The notes beneath the pieces were generated by a model. It saw only the letters and a program-made list of their open reading frames with translations. It made no database searches and was not told the DNA's origin. Positions 1-5,406 of a DNA stretch of 5,406 bases are shown piece after piece. How positions within the stretch are numbered: the stretch's first letter is position 1; each line of letters opens with the position of its first letter. Origin of the DNA: an uncultured Cellvibrionales bacterium (lineage in GTDB: Bacteria > Pseudomonadota > Gammaproteobacteria > Pseudomonadales > UBA7434); contig CALCNB010000118.1 of NCBI GenBank assembly GCA_937897785.1, positions 1-5,406 on the forward strand. The letters are read 5' to 3'. The translations under genes were made by a program, and so were the position numbers.

Positions 1-1418
1 CTGACCGACACAACCAGCCCGGCGCCTTTACTGCGCTGATCGGCTGGGAGTACTCGCTTATTCCGGGTGGCGCTAACCTGCACCGTATCGTGATGTCTGA
101 TATTGGCGCGGCAGAGGCGCAAACCTTTGCGCCCTTCGGTTTTGATGATAGCTCGTTTCCCAGTGATTTGTGGGCGTGGTTGGAGCGCACTAGTGCGTCT
201 ACGGGGGGCAATTTTATTGCGATTCCTCACAATTCAAATATATCCAAGGGCTCCATGTTCGATATCCGCGATATACGTGGTAACGAGATTGACAAAGACT
301 ATGCGCAAATTCGCCGGTACTGGGAGCCAGTTGTCGAGATTACGCAAATAAAAGGAGACTCAGAGACGCATCCGGTTCTCTCGCCAGAAGATTCTTTCAG
401 TGATTTCGAGACCTACCCCTACTATATCCAGCGAGAATGGACAGACTATGTGCCAAAAGAAGGAGACTACATTCGCAGTGCTTTGCGGACCGGTCTCAGC
501 ATACAGTCTTCGGTAGGGGTGAACCCTTTCCAATTCGGAGTGATTGGTTCGACTGACGCACATACGGCATTACCCTCGGCGGAAGAGGATAATTTTCACG
601 GTAAGATGGCAAGGGATGGTACGCCAGAGAGAAAGCTAATAAATCCTGATCGCCCTGATGCGACAAGCGGCTGGGCGATGGCAGCTCAGGGGTTGGCGGC
701 AGTCTGGGCAGATTACAATGATCGCTCCTCAATCATGCAGGCATTTAAGCGCCGTGAGGTTTATGCCACCAGTGGACCGCGTATCTATTTACGAGTGTTT
801 GGCGGCTGGGATTTCAACAAGCGAGACCTCAATCATAAACGCTATCCTGAAAATGGCTATGGCAAGGGAGTGCCAATGGGTGGCGATCTTTTTGGCTCAA
901 AAGAAAATCAAAGTTCTCCACAGTTCTTAGTCGCCGCACAAAAAGACCCGTTCCCTGAAAATTCCACCGCTACCGATATTCAACGAATACAAATCATTAA
1001 GGGATGGGTCGACAGTCAAGGCCAGTCGCATGAAAAGGTTTATGATGTGGCAGGCAATGCCAATAACGGCGCAACGGTTAATCGCAGCAGTTGTGCCGCT
1101 GAAGGTGCTGGACTCAAAAATGCCTGTACTGTTTGGCAAGACCCAAATTTTAACCCTTCTGAAGACGCTTTTTACTATGTTAGACTCATCGAAAATCCAA
1201 GTTGCCGCTGGTCAACCTTGCAATGTAAAGCCGCAGGTGTTGACCCGTTCAGCGAAAACTGTGTAACACAGGCAGCAGAAAAAACAGCTGCACTTCATGA
1301 AAACGGCGCACGCGGTGAGATTTATGAAAAATGCTGTACCGACCCAGCTAAAGAAAGTTTTTATTCGCCGATCATTCAAGAGCGCGCTTGGAGTTCACCG
1401 ATCTGGTATACCCATTAA
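1..1418 (+). CDS. DUF3604 family protein, C-terminal part (5' end outside window)
   Basis: The frame is open from the left edge (first whole codon at 3), giving 471 visible residues before a TAA stop. It is recognised as DUF3604 by a run of family landmarks, numbered from the first visible residue: GWEYS (14-18) and NLHRIV (25-30), IPHNSN (74-79), QIKGDSETH (115-123), GSTDAH (182-187), YATSGPRI (254-261), and a C-terminal ERAWSSPIWYT. Conserved His, Asp and Glu in these motifs resemble a PHP-like metal-dependent hydrolase fold, but no reaction is established for the family. Members usually exceed 600 residues, so roughly 150-200 N-terminal residues, including any signal peptide, are missing. 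Seven cysteines cluster in the last quarter (364, 375, 401, 408, 420, 444, 445), which would suit disulfides in an exported protein; export itself cannot be seen here. The GTG/ATG codons near 90-93 are internal, because homology continues upstream of them. The gene converges on the SDR gene. Confidence 0.9.
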   Translation, partial: DRHNQPGAFTALIGWEYSLIPGGANLHRIVMSDIGAAEAQTFAPFGFDDSSFPSDLWAWLERTSASTGGNFIAIPHNSNISKGSMFDIRDIRGNEIDKDYAQIRRYWEPVVEITQIKGDSETHPVLSPEDSFSDFETYPYYIQREWTDYVPKEGDYIRSALRTGLSIQSSVGVNPFQFGVIGSTDAHTALPSAEEDNFHGKMARDGTPERKLINPDRPDATSGWAMAAQGLAAVWADYNDRSSIMQAFKRREVYATSGPRIYLRVFGGWDFNKRDLNHKRYPENGYGKGVPMGGDLFGSKENQSSPQFLVAAQKDPFPENSTATDIQRIQIIKGWVDSQGQSHEKVYDVAGNANNGATVNRSSCAAEGAGLKNACTVWQDPNFNPSEDAFYYVRLIENPSCRWSTLQCKAAGVDPFSENCVTQAAEKTAALHENGARGEIYEKCCTDPAKESFYSPIIQERAWSSPIWYTH

Positions 1419-1448
1419 GATAAAATGGAATTGTCAATAAAAGTCCAA

Positions 1449-2276
1449 TCAGCTGGGCTTGTTATAAAGTTCGGCTGTAGCTTGGCTCATCATGTTGACT
1501 AATTGCTCTCGCGATAATTGATTAAAAGCATCGGCCGATGCTCTATTAACATCACCGACGATATGAATAGGGCCATTTTCGAGATTATCTAAGCCTTCTT
1601 TTGCTACTGCAGAGCTGCTCATAAATACGGGCAAACCCTCTTCATTTTTTTGACCAATGTCAAAACCAGAAGCCGCCATCGCAGGCGTTGCAGTGGCACC
1701 CGCAATTAAGCCTAATACATTAATATTGTCAGCTTTTAACTCATGCCAGAGCGATTGAGCAAAAACAATATCAAAAGATTTAGTCGCGGCATAAGTAGTA
1801 ATATAAGAGCCACCCGCCAATGCCGCCATGGAGGATAAAAAAATCATCCCACCGCGCTGACGGTCACGCATTAGTCGGCCAAAATGATGTGCTAGCAACA
1901 CAGGTCCATGACAATTTAAATTAACCAAATCAATGGCACTCTCAACCGACTGATCAAGAAAAAAATCTGCGCCATGAACCGCACCTGCGTTATACACTAA
2001 CAAGCCAATATCAATATCAGTAGTAGCCTGGATAATTGAGGAGAAACTATCTTCATGGCTCAAGTCGGCGCTAATACAGCGTAGATCTACCGCAGATTGT
2101 CGGCGAATCACGCTGCGAGCATCCGATAATTTCTGCTCATTTCGTGACACCAGCACTAAATTAACACCCTGCTTAGCCAACAGCTCAGCAAAGGCTAAAC
2201 CAATACCTTCTGAGCCGCCTGCAACGATCGCCCAAGGGCCGTACTGCTGTTTAAAGGAGGCTTGCGAGCTTAACAT
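1449..2276 (-). CDS. SDR family NAD(P)-dependent oxidoreductase
   Basis: This is a classical short-chain dehydrogenase/reductase of 275 residues from the chosen start, a usual length for the family. Numbered from the chosen start, the Rossmann nucleotide-binding loop AGGSEGIG is at 19-26, with Ala where many members have Thr. NAGA is at 96-99. The catalytic set is complete: Asn121 (in NLNCHG), Ser149, Tyr162 and Lys166 (YAATK), with the normal 13-residue Ser-Tyr spacing. It should be a soluble cytoplasmic enzyme that oxidises an alcohol or reduces a carbonyl with NAD(P)(H); the substrate cannot be read from sequence. An in-frame ATG at 2294 would add six residues. I prefer 2276 because an AAGGGTG Shine-Dalgarno lies just before it, whereas the 2294 ATG has none, and because a short lead into FKQQYGPWAIV is typical of relatives. 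It lies 62 bases downstream of the DUF1456 gene on the same strand, so it may be co-transcribed, although a weak hairpin lies between them. Confidence 0.9.
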   Translation of the reverse strand: MLSSQASFKQQYGPWAIVAGGSEGIGLAFAELLAKQGVNLVLVSRNEQKLSDARSVIRRQSAVDLRCISADLSHEDSFSSIIQATTDIDIGLLVYNAGAVHGADFFLDQSVESAIDLVNLNCHGPVLLAHHFGRLMRDRQRGGMIFLSSMAALAGGSYITTYAATKSFDIVFAQSLWHELKADNINVLGLIAGATATPAMAASGFDIGQKNEEGLPVFMSSSAVAKEGLDNLENGPIHIVGDVNRASADAFNQLSREQLVNMMSQATAELYNKPS

Positions 2277-2282
2277 AGAAAT

Positions 2283-2289
2283 CACCCTT
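2283..2289 (-). promoter_or_regulatory. Shine-Dalgarno supporting the SDR start at 2276
   Basis: On the minus strand AAGGGTG lies six bases before the ATG at 2276. It falls inside the coding stretch if the upstream ATG at 2294 were used. The bases before 2294 read TTATACGCCTGA, with no purine-rich match to the 16S tail. This favours 2276. Confidence 0.55.
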
Positions 2290-2312
2290 GCCATTCAGGC
2301 GTATAAGCTTGT

Positions 2313-2335
2313 ATTAAAATAGATGACGGATCATC
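2313..2335 (-). terminator. Possible weak terminator or attenuator after the DUF1456 gene
   Basis: On the minus strand, three bases after the DUF1456 stop codon, GATGA-TCCG-TCATC forms a 5-bp stem with a UNCG-type tetraloop. It is followed by TATTTTAAT. The stem is short and AT-rich and the U tract is interrupted, so it could at most partly reduce transcription into the SDR gene. It may also be chance. Confidence 0.3.
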
Positions 2336-2338
2336 ACG

Positions 2339-2866
2339 CTAGCTACGAGGCCAATGATAAGCCTTACGCTTTGCCGCATCCACTGAATCTCGTTGATCAG
2401 TATTAGACGGTGGTCGCAACTCCTGCTGCAAACCTTGTAAAAAATTACGAATGACTTGATCTTTACATTGACGATGATGTTTATGATCAGGCTTACGAAA
2501 AAAAGCACTCAGCTCATGTTGACTTAAACGAAATCCCGCCAGACTTAAAACGCGTAATACATCCTCAGCCTGAAACGCTAAAGCAATCTTTAATTTTTTT
2601 AAAATGATATTATTATTGAGTTTTTTCTCAGCCATGGGCATTGGACCCTCTCGCTTCCCTCGCAACTCAATGATCAAACCATTTAAAAAACTGGCCAAAG
2701 TCAAATCATTACAATTTAAAAAATCTTCGGCATCGTCTTTTTTAAGCCAAGCACTGACTTGTTCGCGATTAACAGGCAAATCAGCTTGATGAAAAATCGC
2801 TATCATCTTAGTGTCATTAAAATCGAATACGTAGCGTAATCGTCGCAAAATATCATTATTTTTCAT
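2339..2866 (-). CDS. yehS: DUF1456 family protein, YehS-like
   Basis: A 175-residue protein with two copies of the DUF1456 domain, at about 3-70 and 84-151. The copies line up without gaps: NNDILRRLRY with NNNIILKKLK, VSAWLKKDD with LSAFFRKPD, and FLNGLIIELRG with FLQGLQQELRP. This is the architecture of E. coli YehS (about 156 residues), which has no established biochemical function. The first repeat keeps the family consensus well; the second is more diverged. A tail of about 24 polar and basic residues (from 152) follows and is probably disordered. No signal peptide or membrane segment is present, so it should be cytoplasmic. The ATG at 2866 has a modest AGG six bases upstream, and homology begins at residue 3, which supports this start. 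The coding sequence is visibly more AT-rich than its neighbours. It follows the terminator of the upstream kinase gene, so it probably has its own promoter, but the -10/-35 matches in 2870-2930 are too weak to call. Confidence 0.88.
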   Translation of the reverse strand: MKNNDILRRLRYVFDFNDTKMIAIFHQADLPVNREQVSAWLKKDDAEDFLNCNDLTLASFLNGLIIELRGKREGPMPMAEKKLNNNIILKKLKIALAFQAEDVLRVLSLAGFRLSQHELSAFFRKPDHKHHRQCKDQVIRNFLQGLQQELRPPSNTDQRDSVDAAKRKAYHWPRS

Positions 2867-3000
2867 AGGCAGCCTGTGTAAAATCTAGAAATATGATCTT
2901 ACGATAAACGGAGACAAAAAAATCACTTGTTTTGCGTATTTTGCTAGGTGCAGTCCGTCATTAGCCCATAAAAAGATGAAGGCTTATTCAGAGGTGACAT

Positions 3001-3029
3001 AAAAAAGCCTAATCGAGTAATGATTAAGC
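3001..3029 (-). terminator. Rho-independent terminator of the Nudix-kinase unit
   Basis: On the minus strand the sequence reads GCTTAATC-ATTACTC-GATTAGGC-TTTTTT. This is an 8-bp stem (one G-U wobble) with a 7-base loop, followed directly by six U residues. It starts 19 bases past the stop codon of the phosphotransferase gene, as expected for an intrinsic terminator. It separates that gene from the DUF1456 gene downstream. Confidence 0.75.
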
Positions 3030-3048
3030 GCCTTTTATCGCTGCTAAA

Positions 3049-4119
3049 TCATTTATGTGTCTGCTTGCAAATATCCATCAATGGCTGAATAAACTGTACG
3101 GGATGACTTTCATGAGTCGCTACCGCTGGGTCTAAATCAAGCATATGAACCAGCTTACGCTCCATAATGATTGCAAACCTAACGATGGTGAAAAGCTCAT
3201 AATAGGCAACATTTTTAATCGGCAGACCGGTAATCTCGTGCCATTCTTGATAGGCATCGGCGTAGTCTGGAATACCGGTCATTTTCTCAGTGCCTAAGCC
3301 AACCGAATTACAGTGGTCTATCCAAAACCACCAAGTTAAATCGCAAAGAGGATCGCCTATACAGGCAATTTCCCAATCTATCATCGCGATCGGTTGTAAA
3401 TCCTTCCAAATAACATTACCGGGACGAGAGTCACCCCAGACTAATCGACGAGGACCATCGGTTGGTAAATTGTCTTTTAAATATTGCCAAGCCTCTAAAA
3501 TTATTGGGTCTGCTTTTTCACGCATACCCTGCTTCATCATCCCCTCATAACGGGTAATTTCATGAGCTAAGGGCGACTGGTCGGCCGGTGATTCCTCTAA
3601 ACTCGGTAAGTCGTACTGACGAATATCAATTTGGTGTATCTTCGCCATGGTGGTCAAACCATTATGCCACATGGTCGCTCTCTCTTCCGTAGTAAGCTCA
3701 CTAACCCAGCTACCAAAAGCCATTGGTGGATTATCCGGCGGAACAATGCCATCAACGAAATCCATCACATAGAAGTCGCTGCCTAATAAACTGCTGTCTG
3801 GCTCATAACCGACTAAGCTTGGCGCCGGTATACCCTCTTTGTTCATTACTTCCATCAATTGGTACTGCAGTTTCAAATCATGAGTCTCAAATACCTGACT
3901 GATAATCGGGGCCATTCGCAACACAAACCGTTCATGCCGGGCACGGCCAGCTTCTTGCCAATTGGCCTCCATAATTAAGGTCACACTGCTCTCGCCGCTA
4001 AATTCAGGAAAATTTAACTCGCCCAACGTAAAGTCTTCGACGTTAGGAATACGACTTGCCAACCACCCTTCTAGCTTTTGACGGATTTCCTCTAAATCAC
4101 CAATCTCTTGCTTTGCCAT
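3049..4119 (-). CDS. Phosphotransferase family protein, ACAD10/11-like APH-fold kinase
   Basis: A 356-residue protein with the aminoglycoside phosphotransferase (APH) kinase fold. The N-lobe holds FVLRMAP (66-71), where Arg68 occupies the usual ATP-lysine region, and FYVMDFVDGIV (116-126) forms the hinge. The catalytic loop is VWGDSRPGN (227-235) with Asp230 and Asn235; Trp replaces the His of the common HGD motif, as is usual in this subfamily. The metal-binding motif is IDWE (247-250, Asp248), followed by IGDPLCDLTWW. These features match the APH-like domain of ACAD10/ACAD11 and the stand-alone bacterial versions, which are linked to phosphorylation of hydroxyacyl-CoA, rather than antibiotic-resistance kinases. 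The substrate here is inferred. The start at 4119 has an AGG nine bases upstream and gives MAKQEIGDLEE. It lies 42 bases downstream of the Nudix gene with no terminator between, so the two are probably one operon, and an intrinsic terminator follows its stop codon. Confidence 0.9.
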   Translation of the reverse strand: MAKQEIGDLEEIRQKLEGWLASRIPNVEDFTLGELNFPEFSGESSVTLIMEANWQEAGRARHERFVLRMAPIISQVFETHDLKLQYQLMEVMNKEGIPAPSLVGYEPDSSLLGSDFYVMDFVDGIVPPDNPPMAFGSWVSELTTEERATMWHNGLTTMAKIHQIDIRQYDLPSLEESPADQSPLAHEITRYEGMMKQGMREKADPIILEAWQYLKDNLPTDGPRRLVWGDSRPGNVIWKDLQPIAMIDWEIACIGDPLCDLTWWFWIDHCNSVGLGTEKMTGIPDYADAYQEWHEITGLPIKNVAYYELFTIVRFAIIMERKLVHMLDLDPAVATHESHPVQFIQPLMDICKQTHK

Positions 4120-4161
4120 TTTCTAATACCTGTTTATTAAATTTGATTATATAAAAGAAGG

Positions 4162-4908
4162 CTATTCATACACCGTGTTTTCATAACGCCAAAGCCCATC
4201 TTTTGAGTTTAAGCGGTGTCGAGGGCCCAGCACTTCAGGGTTTGTTTCTTGATAACCGGCATCACCCTGATATAGGAATGTGAACTGTCCAGCAGCTGGA
4301 CTATCAGCTTCAGCCACGTGCACACGTGGGTAAAAAACCACGGGGGGTCGGTCATGGTAATAATTTATCACCGAATCTACAGCCTCATAACGAGCAAGCT
4401 CTGTGATAGTCACAATCGTTGGCGGCAATAAGGCCATACTTTTATCTTCAACCTTCGCTAATACCTCTGCTGGACTCAACCATTGCGACTCGTGAATTTC
4501 GCTGCCATCAATTTTCACCTGGTCGGCAACCGCCTCACTAACCTTGATAATAAAAAACCAGGTTGAAAAACGTTTTTTCATCAACGGTGGGGCAACCCAA
4601 TGCGCAAGATAAACCAATTGATCGGCGTCAATCGCTAAGCCAGTCTCTTCATACGTTTCTCGAACAGCAGCGACTTTTGCGGCTGCAAACTCGCCTTCAG
4701 GCCGTTGACTTGAGATCTCAAAATCTGAAGCAACAGTGACATCAGGATAATCAGCCGCATCGATACGACCGCCAGGAAAGACCCAGTTACCACCGGCAAA
4801 ACGCAGTGCACTGTTGCGTCTCAATAGCAAGGTTTGCATGCCAGAATTACCCTGACGGACAAGGACCACCGTAGCTGCAGGTAGCAATTTATCGGAATCA
4901 TTTGCCAT
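4162..4908 (-). CDS. Nudix hydrolase, NUDT19-like
   Basis: A 248-residue Nudix-domain protein. The N-terminal strand is PAATVVLVR (10-18), LLLRR follows at 27-31, then WVFPGGRIDAADYPD (42-56). The second half of the Nudix box is REtyEEtGL (83-91), with Glu84, Glu87 and Glu88 as likely metal ligands. About 22 extra residues separate the GG from the REXXEE helix compared with the canonical Gx5Ex7REUxEExGU spacing, and the first Glu of the box is not in place. This split box is typical of the NUDT19-type branch, whose animal members hydrolyse CoA and CoA esters at the diphosphate. Here the CoA substrate is an inference. An all-soluble sequence with no signal peptide suggests a cytoplasmic enzyme. 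The ATG at 4908 is preceded by a GAGG ten bases upstream. It is the first gene of a probable two-gene operon with the kinase downstream. Confidence 0.88.
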   Translation of the reverse strand: MANDSDKLLPAATVVLVRQGNSGMQTLLLRRNSALRFAGGNWVFPGGRIDAADYPDVTVASDFEISSQRPEGEFAAAKVAAVRETYEETGLAIDADQLVYLAHWVAPPLMKKRFSTWFFIIKVSEAVADQVKIDGSEIHESQWLSPAEVLAKVEDKSMALLPPTIVTITELARYEAVDSVINYYHDRPPVVFYPRVHVAEADSPAAGQFTFLYQGDAGYQETNPEVLGPRHRLNSKDGLWRYENTVYE

Positions 4909-5001
4909 ACAATCAAAACCTCAGGAATGTGAACTGTGCGTCTCGTTAACGTACCTCATAAGCACATAATTTAAGTATACAAGCTGAATAAAATCATAAT
5001 C

Positions 5002-5150
5002 TTGCGATCAAGTAACAAAACAAACCTTATCGCAAATAAGCAAGGGGGTTCGCAATTAAGCCAGTAAAAGTCAGTGTAATGCCATCAACAATGAAGACTT
5101 TTGCCAAAGACCATTACATTTTGTTACAAATTATCACCATGTTGCGATAA
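5002..5150. repeat. Recurrent TTGCGAT motif and paired inverted repeats
   Basis: The heptamer TTGCGAT occurs at 5002-5008 and 5142-5148, and inverted (ATCGCAA) at 5029-5035, with a one-mismatch inverted copy (TTCGCAA) at 5049-5055. Two exact 9-base inverted pairs span the region: GTAACAAAA (5012-5020) with TTTTGTTAC (5119-5127), and TTATCGCAA (5027-5035) with TTGCGATAA (5142-5150). Their order is interleaved rather than nested, so one simple hairpin cannot form from both. This fits protein-binding sites better than an RNA structure. No known regulator is identified. Confidence 0.5.
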
Positions 5151-5151
5151 T
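5121..5151 (+). promoter_or_regulatory. Candidate sigma-70 promoter for the Ala-rich protein gene
   Basis: GATAAT at 5146-5151 is a 5/6 match to the -10 box and is preceded by TGC at 5143-5145, an extended -10 element. A 4/6 -35 match, TTGTTA, lies at 5121-5126. The 19-base spacer is long, but extended -10 promoters tolerate a weak -35. Transcription would begin near 5158 and leave a leader of about 50 bases. Confidence 0.45.
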
Positions 5152-5153
5152 TT
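5128..5153. promoter_or_regulatory. Candidate operator overlapping the promoter
   Basis: A perfect 8-base inverted repeat, AAATTATC-N10-GATAATTT, has its right arm on the -10 box and its left arm in the spacer. A dimeric repressor bound here would block RNA polymerase. The regulator is unknown, and AT-rich arms make chance a real possibility. Confidence 0.35.
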
Positions 5154-5196
5154 ATACACCTTTCATAGCTATAGTTAACCCAAGTCCAACCATTAT

Positions 5197-5202
5197 AGGA
5201 AG
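5197..5202 (+). promoter_or_regulatory. Shine-Dalgarno of the Ala-rich protein gene
   Basis: AGGAAG lies six bases before the ATG at 5209. The reading frame upstream is closed by a TAA at 5176-5178 with no other ATG, GTG or TTG between, so this site fixes the start. Confidence 0.75.
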
Positions 5203-5208
5203 ACCACC

Positions 5209-5406
5209 ATGAATCCTCTCAGCCAATACTTCGCCGTTACGATAATAGCGACATTAGTCTCTGTCAGCGCAACGGCTCAGACCGTCGACATCCCTACAGA
5301 AACTATCAGCGAATCGGTAGCAACCGCCACTGAAACAGCCAATGTTGCCGCTGAGACTGCTACAGCAGCGGCCGAAGCGGCCAATGCGGCTAAAGAGGCA
5401 GCACTA
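5209..5406 (+). CDS. Exported alanine-rich protein, N-terminal part (3' end outside window)
   Basis: The first 66 codons of a gene cut by the right edge. The N-terminus looks like a Sec signal peptide: a hydrophobic core from about residue 8 to 19 (FAVTIIATLVSV), then SATAQ, with probable signal peptidase I cleavage after ATA (before Gln24). Oddly, the n-region MNPLSQY has no Lys or Arg. After the cleavage site comes a Thr/Glu stretch and then, from about 40, an Ala-rich segment with regular Glu (ETANVAAETATAAAEAAN), predicted to be strongly helical and perhaps a coiled coil. There is no lipobox cysteine. Small Ala-rich periplasmic leaders of this kind occur both on stand-alone exported proteins and ahead of the membrane domain of some transporters and channels (ExbB-like, Amt-like, MscS-like). 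The visible part cannot distinguish these, so no function is assigned. A strong Shine-Dalgarno and an extended -10 promoter lie upstream. Confidence 0.8.
   Translation, partial: MNPLSQYFAVTIIATLVSVSATAQTVDIPTETISESVATATETANVAAETATAAAEAANAAKEAAL

Larger units (their letters stand above)
4909..5208. other. Divergent intergenic control region
   Basis: This 300-base AT-rich gap separates the minus-strand Nudix gene from the plus-strand Ala-rich protein gene, so it must hold promoters for both. On the Nudix side, TATACT (minus strand, 4974-4979) is a 5/6 match to a -10 box about 65 bases before the start codon, but no good -35 accompanies it. An 8-bp palindrome, CGTTAACG, lies at 4944-4951 in what would be the Nudix leader. 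On the plus side an extended -10 promoter and several inverted repeats are listed separately. I find no convincing small gene, tRNA or intrinsic terminator in it. Confidence 0.6.

Noticed and set aside
360..732. Overlapping minus-strand ORFs
   Set aside because: They are antisense to conserved DUF3604 motifs and their translations look random, with low-complexity Pro/Ser/Arg stretches.
90..1418. GTG at 90 or ATG at 93 as the true start of the DUF3604 gene
   Set aside because: The same frame is open to the left edge and encodes family-conserved GWEYS and NLHRIV motifs before these codons, so they are internal.
2604..2789. Plus-strand ORF of 61 codons
   Set aside because: It lies wholly antisense to the DUF1456 gene and has no Shine-Dalgarno or family signature; it is a shadow of the real gene.
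2339..2866. Horizontal transfer of the DUF1456 gene because of its AT-richness
   Set aside because: The family is vertically widespread in gammaproteobacteria, the gene has no flanking repeats or mobile genes, and base composition in a single short gene is weak evidence.
2870..2930. Promoter for the DUF1456 gene (minus-strand TTGTCT with TCATAT)
   Set aside because: The spacer is 15 bases and the -10 matches only 3 of 6 positions. A promoter is expected here but this match does not support calling one.
2980..3010. Alternative hairpin AGGCTT-N19-AAGCCT
   Set aside because: The 6-bp stem with a 19-base loop is weaker than the 8-bp stem at 3007-3029 and competes with it for the same bases.
3290..3550. 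Plus-strand ORF of 86 codons
   Set aside because: It is antisense to the kinase gene's conserved catalytic region, and its translation has no recognisable domain.
3049..4119. Aminoglycoside resistance gene
   Set aside because: The fold is APH-like, but VWGDSRPGN and IGDPLCDLTWW place it with ACAD10/11-type phosphotransferases, not resistance enzymes, and no mobile context is present.

Overview
The window looks like chromosomal DNA from a free-living, probably marine gammaproteobacterium. The evidence is protein families only: a DUF3604 protein, a YehS-type DUF1456 protein, an ACAD10/11-like phosphotransferase and a NUDT19-like Nudix hydrolase. A Cellvibrionales/Spongiibacteraceae-like source is my best guess, but the sequence alone does not settle it. 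I see no transposase, phage gene, tRNA, rRNA or CRISPR array.

Layout. The left edge (1-1418, + strand) is the C-terminal two thirds or so of a DUF3604 protein whose start lies outside the window. It converges, across a 30-base gap, with a block of four minus-strand genes. In transcription order (right to left) these are a Nudix hydrolase (4908-4162), an aminoglycoside-phosphotransferase-fold kinase (4119-3049), a rho-independent terminator (3029-3001), a YehS-like DUF1456 protein (2866-2339) and a short-chain dehydrogenase/reductase (about 2276-1449). The terminator splits the block into two likely transcription units: Nudix-kinase, and DUF1456-SDR. To the right of the Nudix gene is a 300-base divergent control region with several inverted repeats and a good extended -10 promoter. 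It leads into a + strand gene for an exported alanine-rich protein, which is cut by the right edge after 66 codons.

Function. The Nudix-kinase pair fits acyl-CoA/CoA metabolism: NUDT19-type Nudix enzymes hydrolyse CoA species, and ACAD10/11-type kinase domains act on hydroxyacyl-CoAs. That link is inferred from family membership and operon layout, not shown by the sequence. The SDR has a complete catalytic set but no recognisable substrate. The DUF3604 and DUF1456 proteins have no established biochemical role.

No clearly new multi-gene system is visible. The items most worth a second look are the repeat-rich divergent control region (5002-5153), the truncated Ala-rich exported protein beyond it, and the Nudix-kinase pair.
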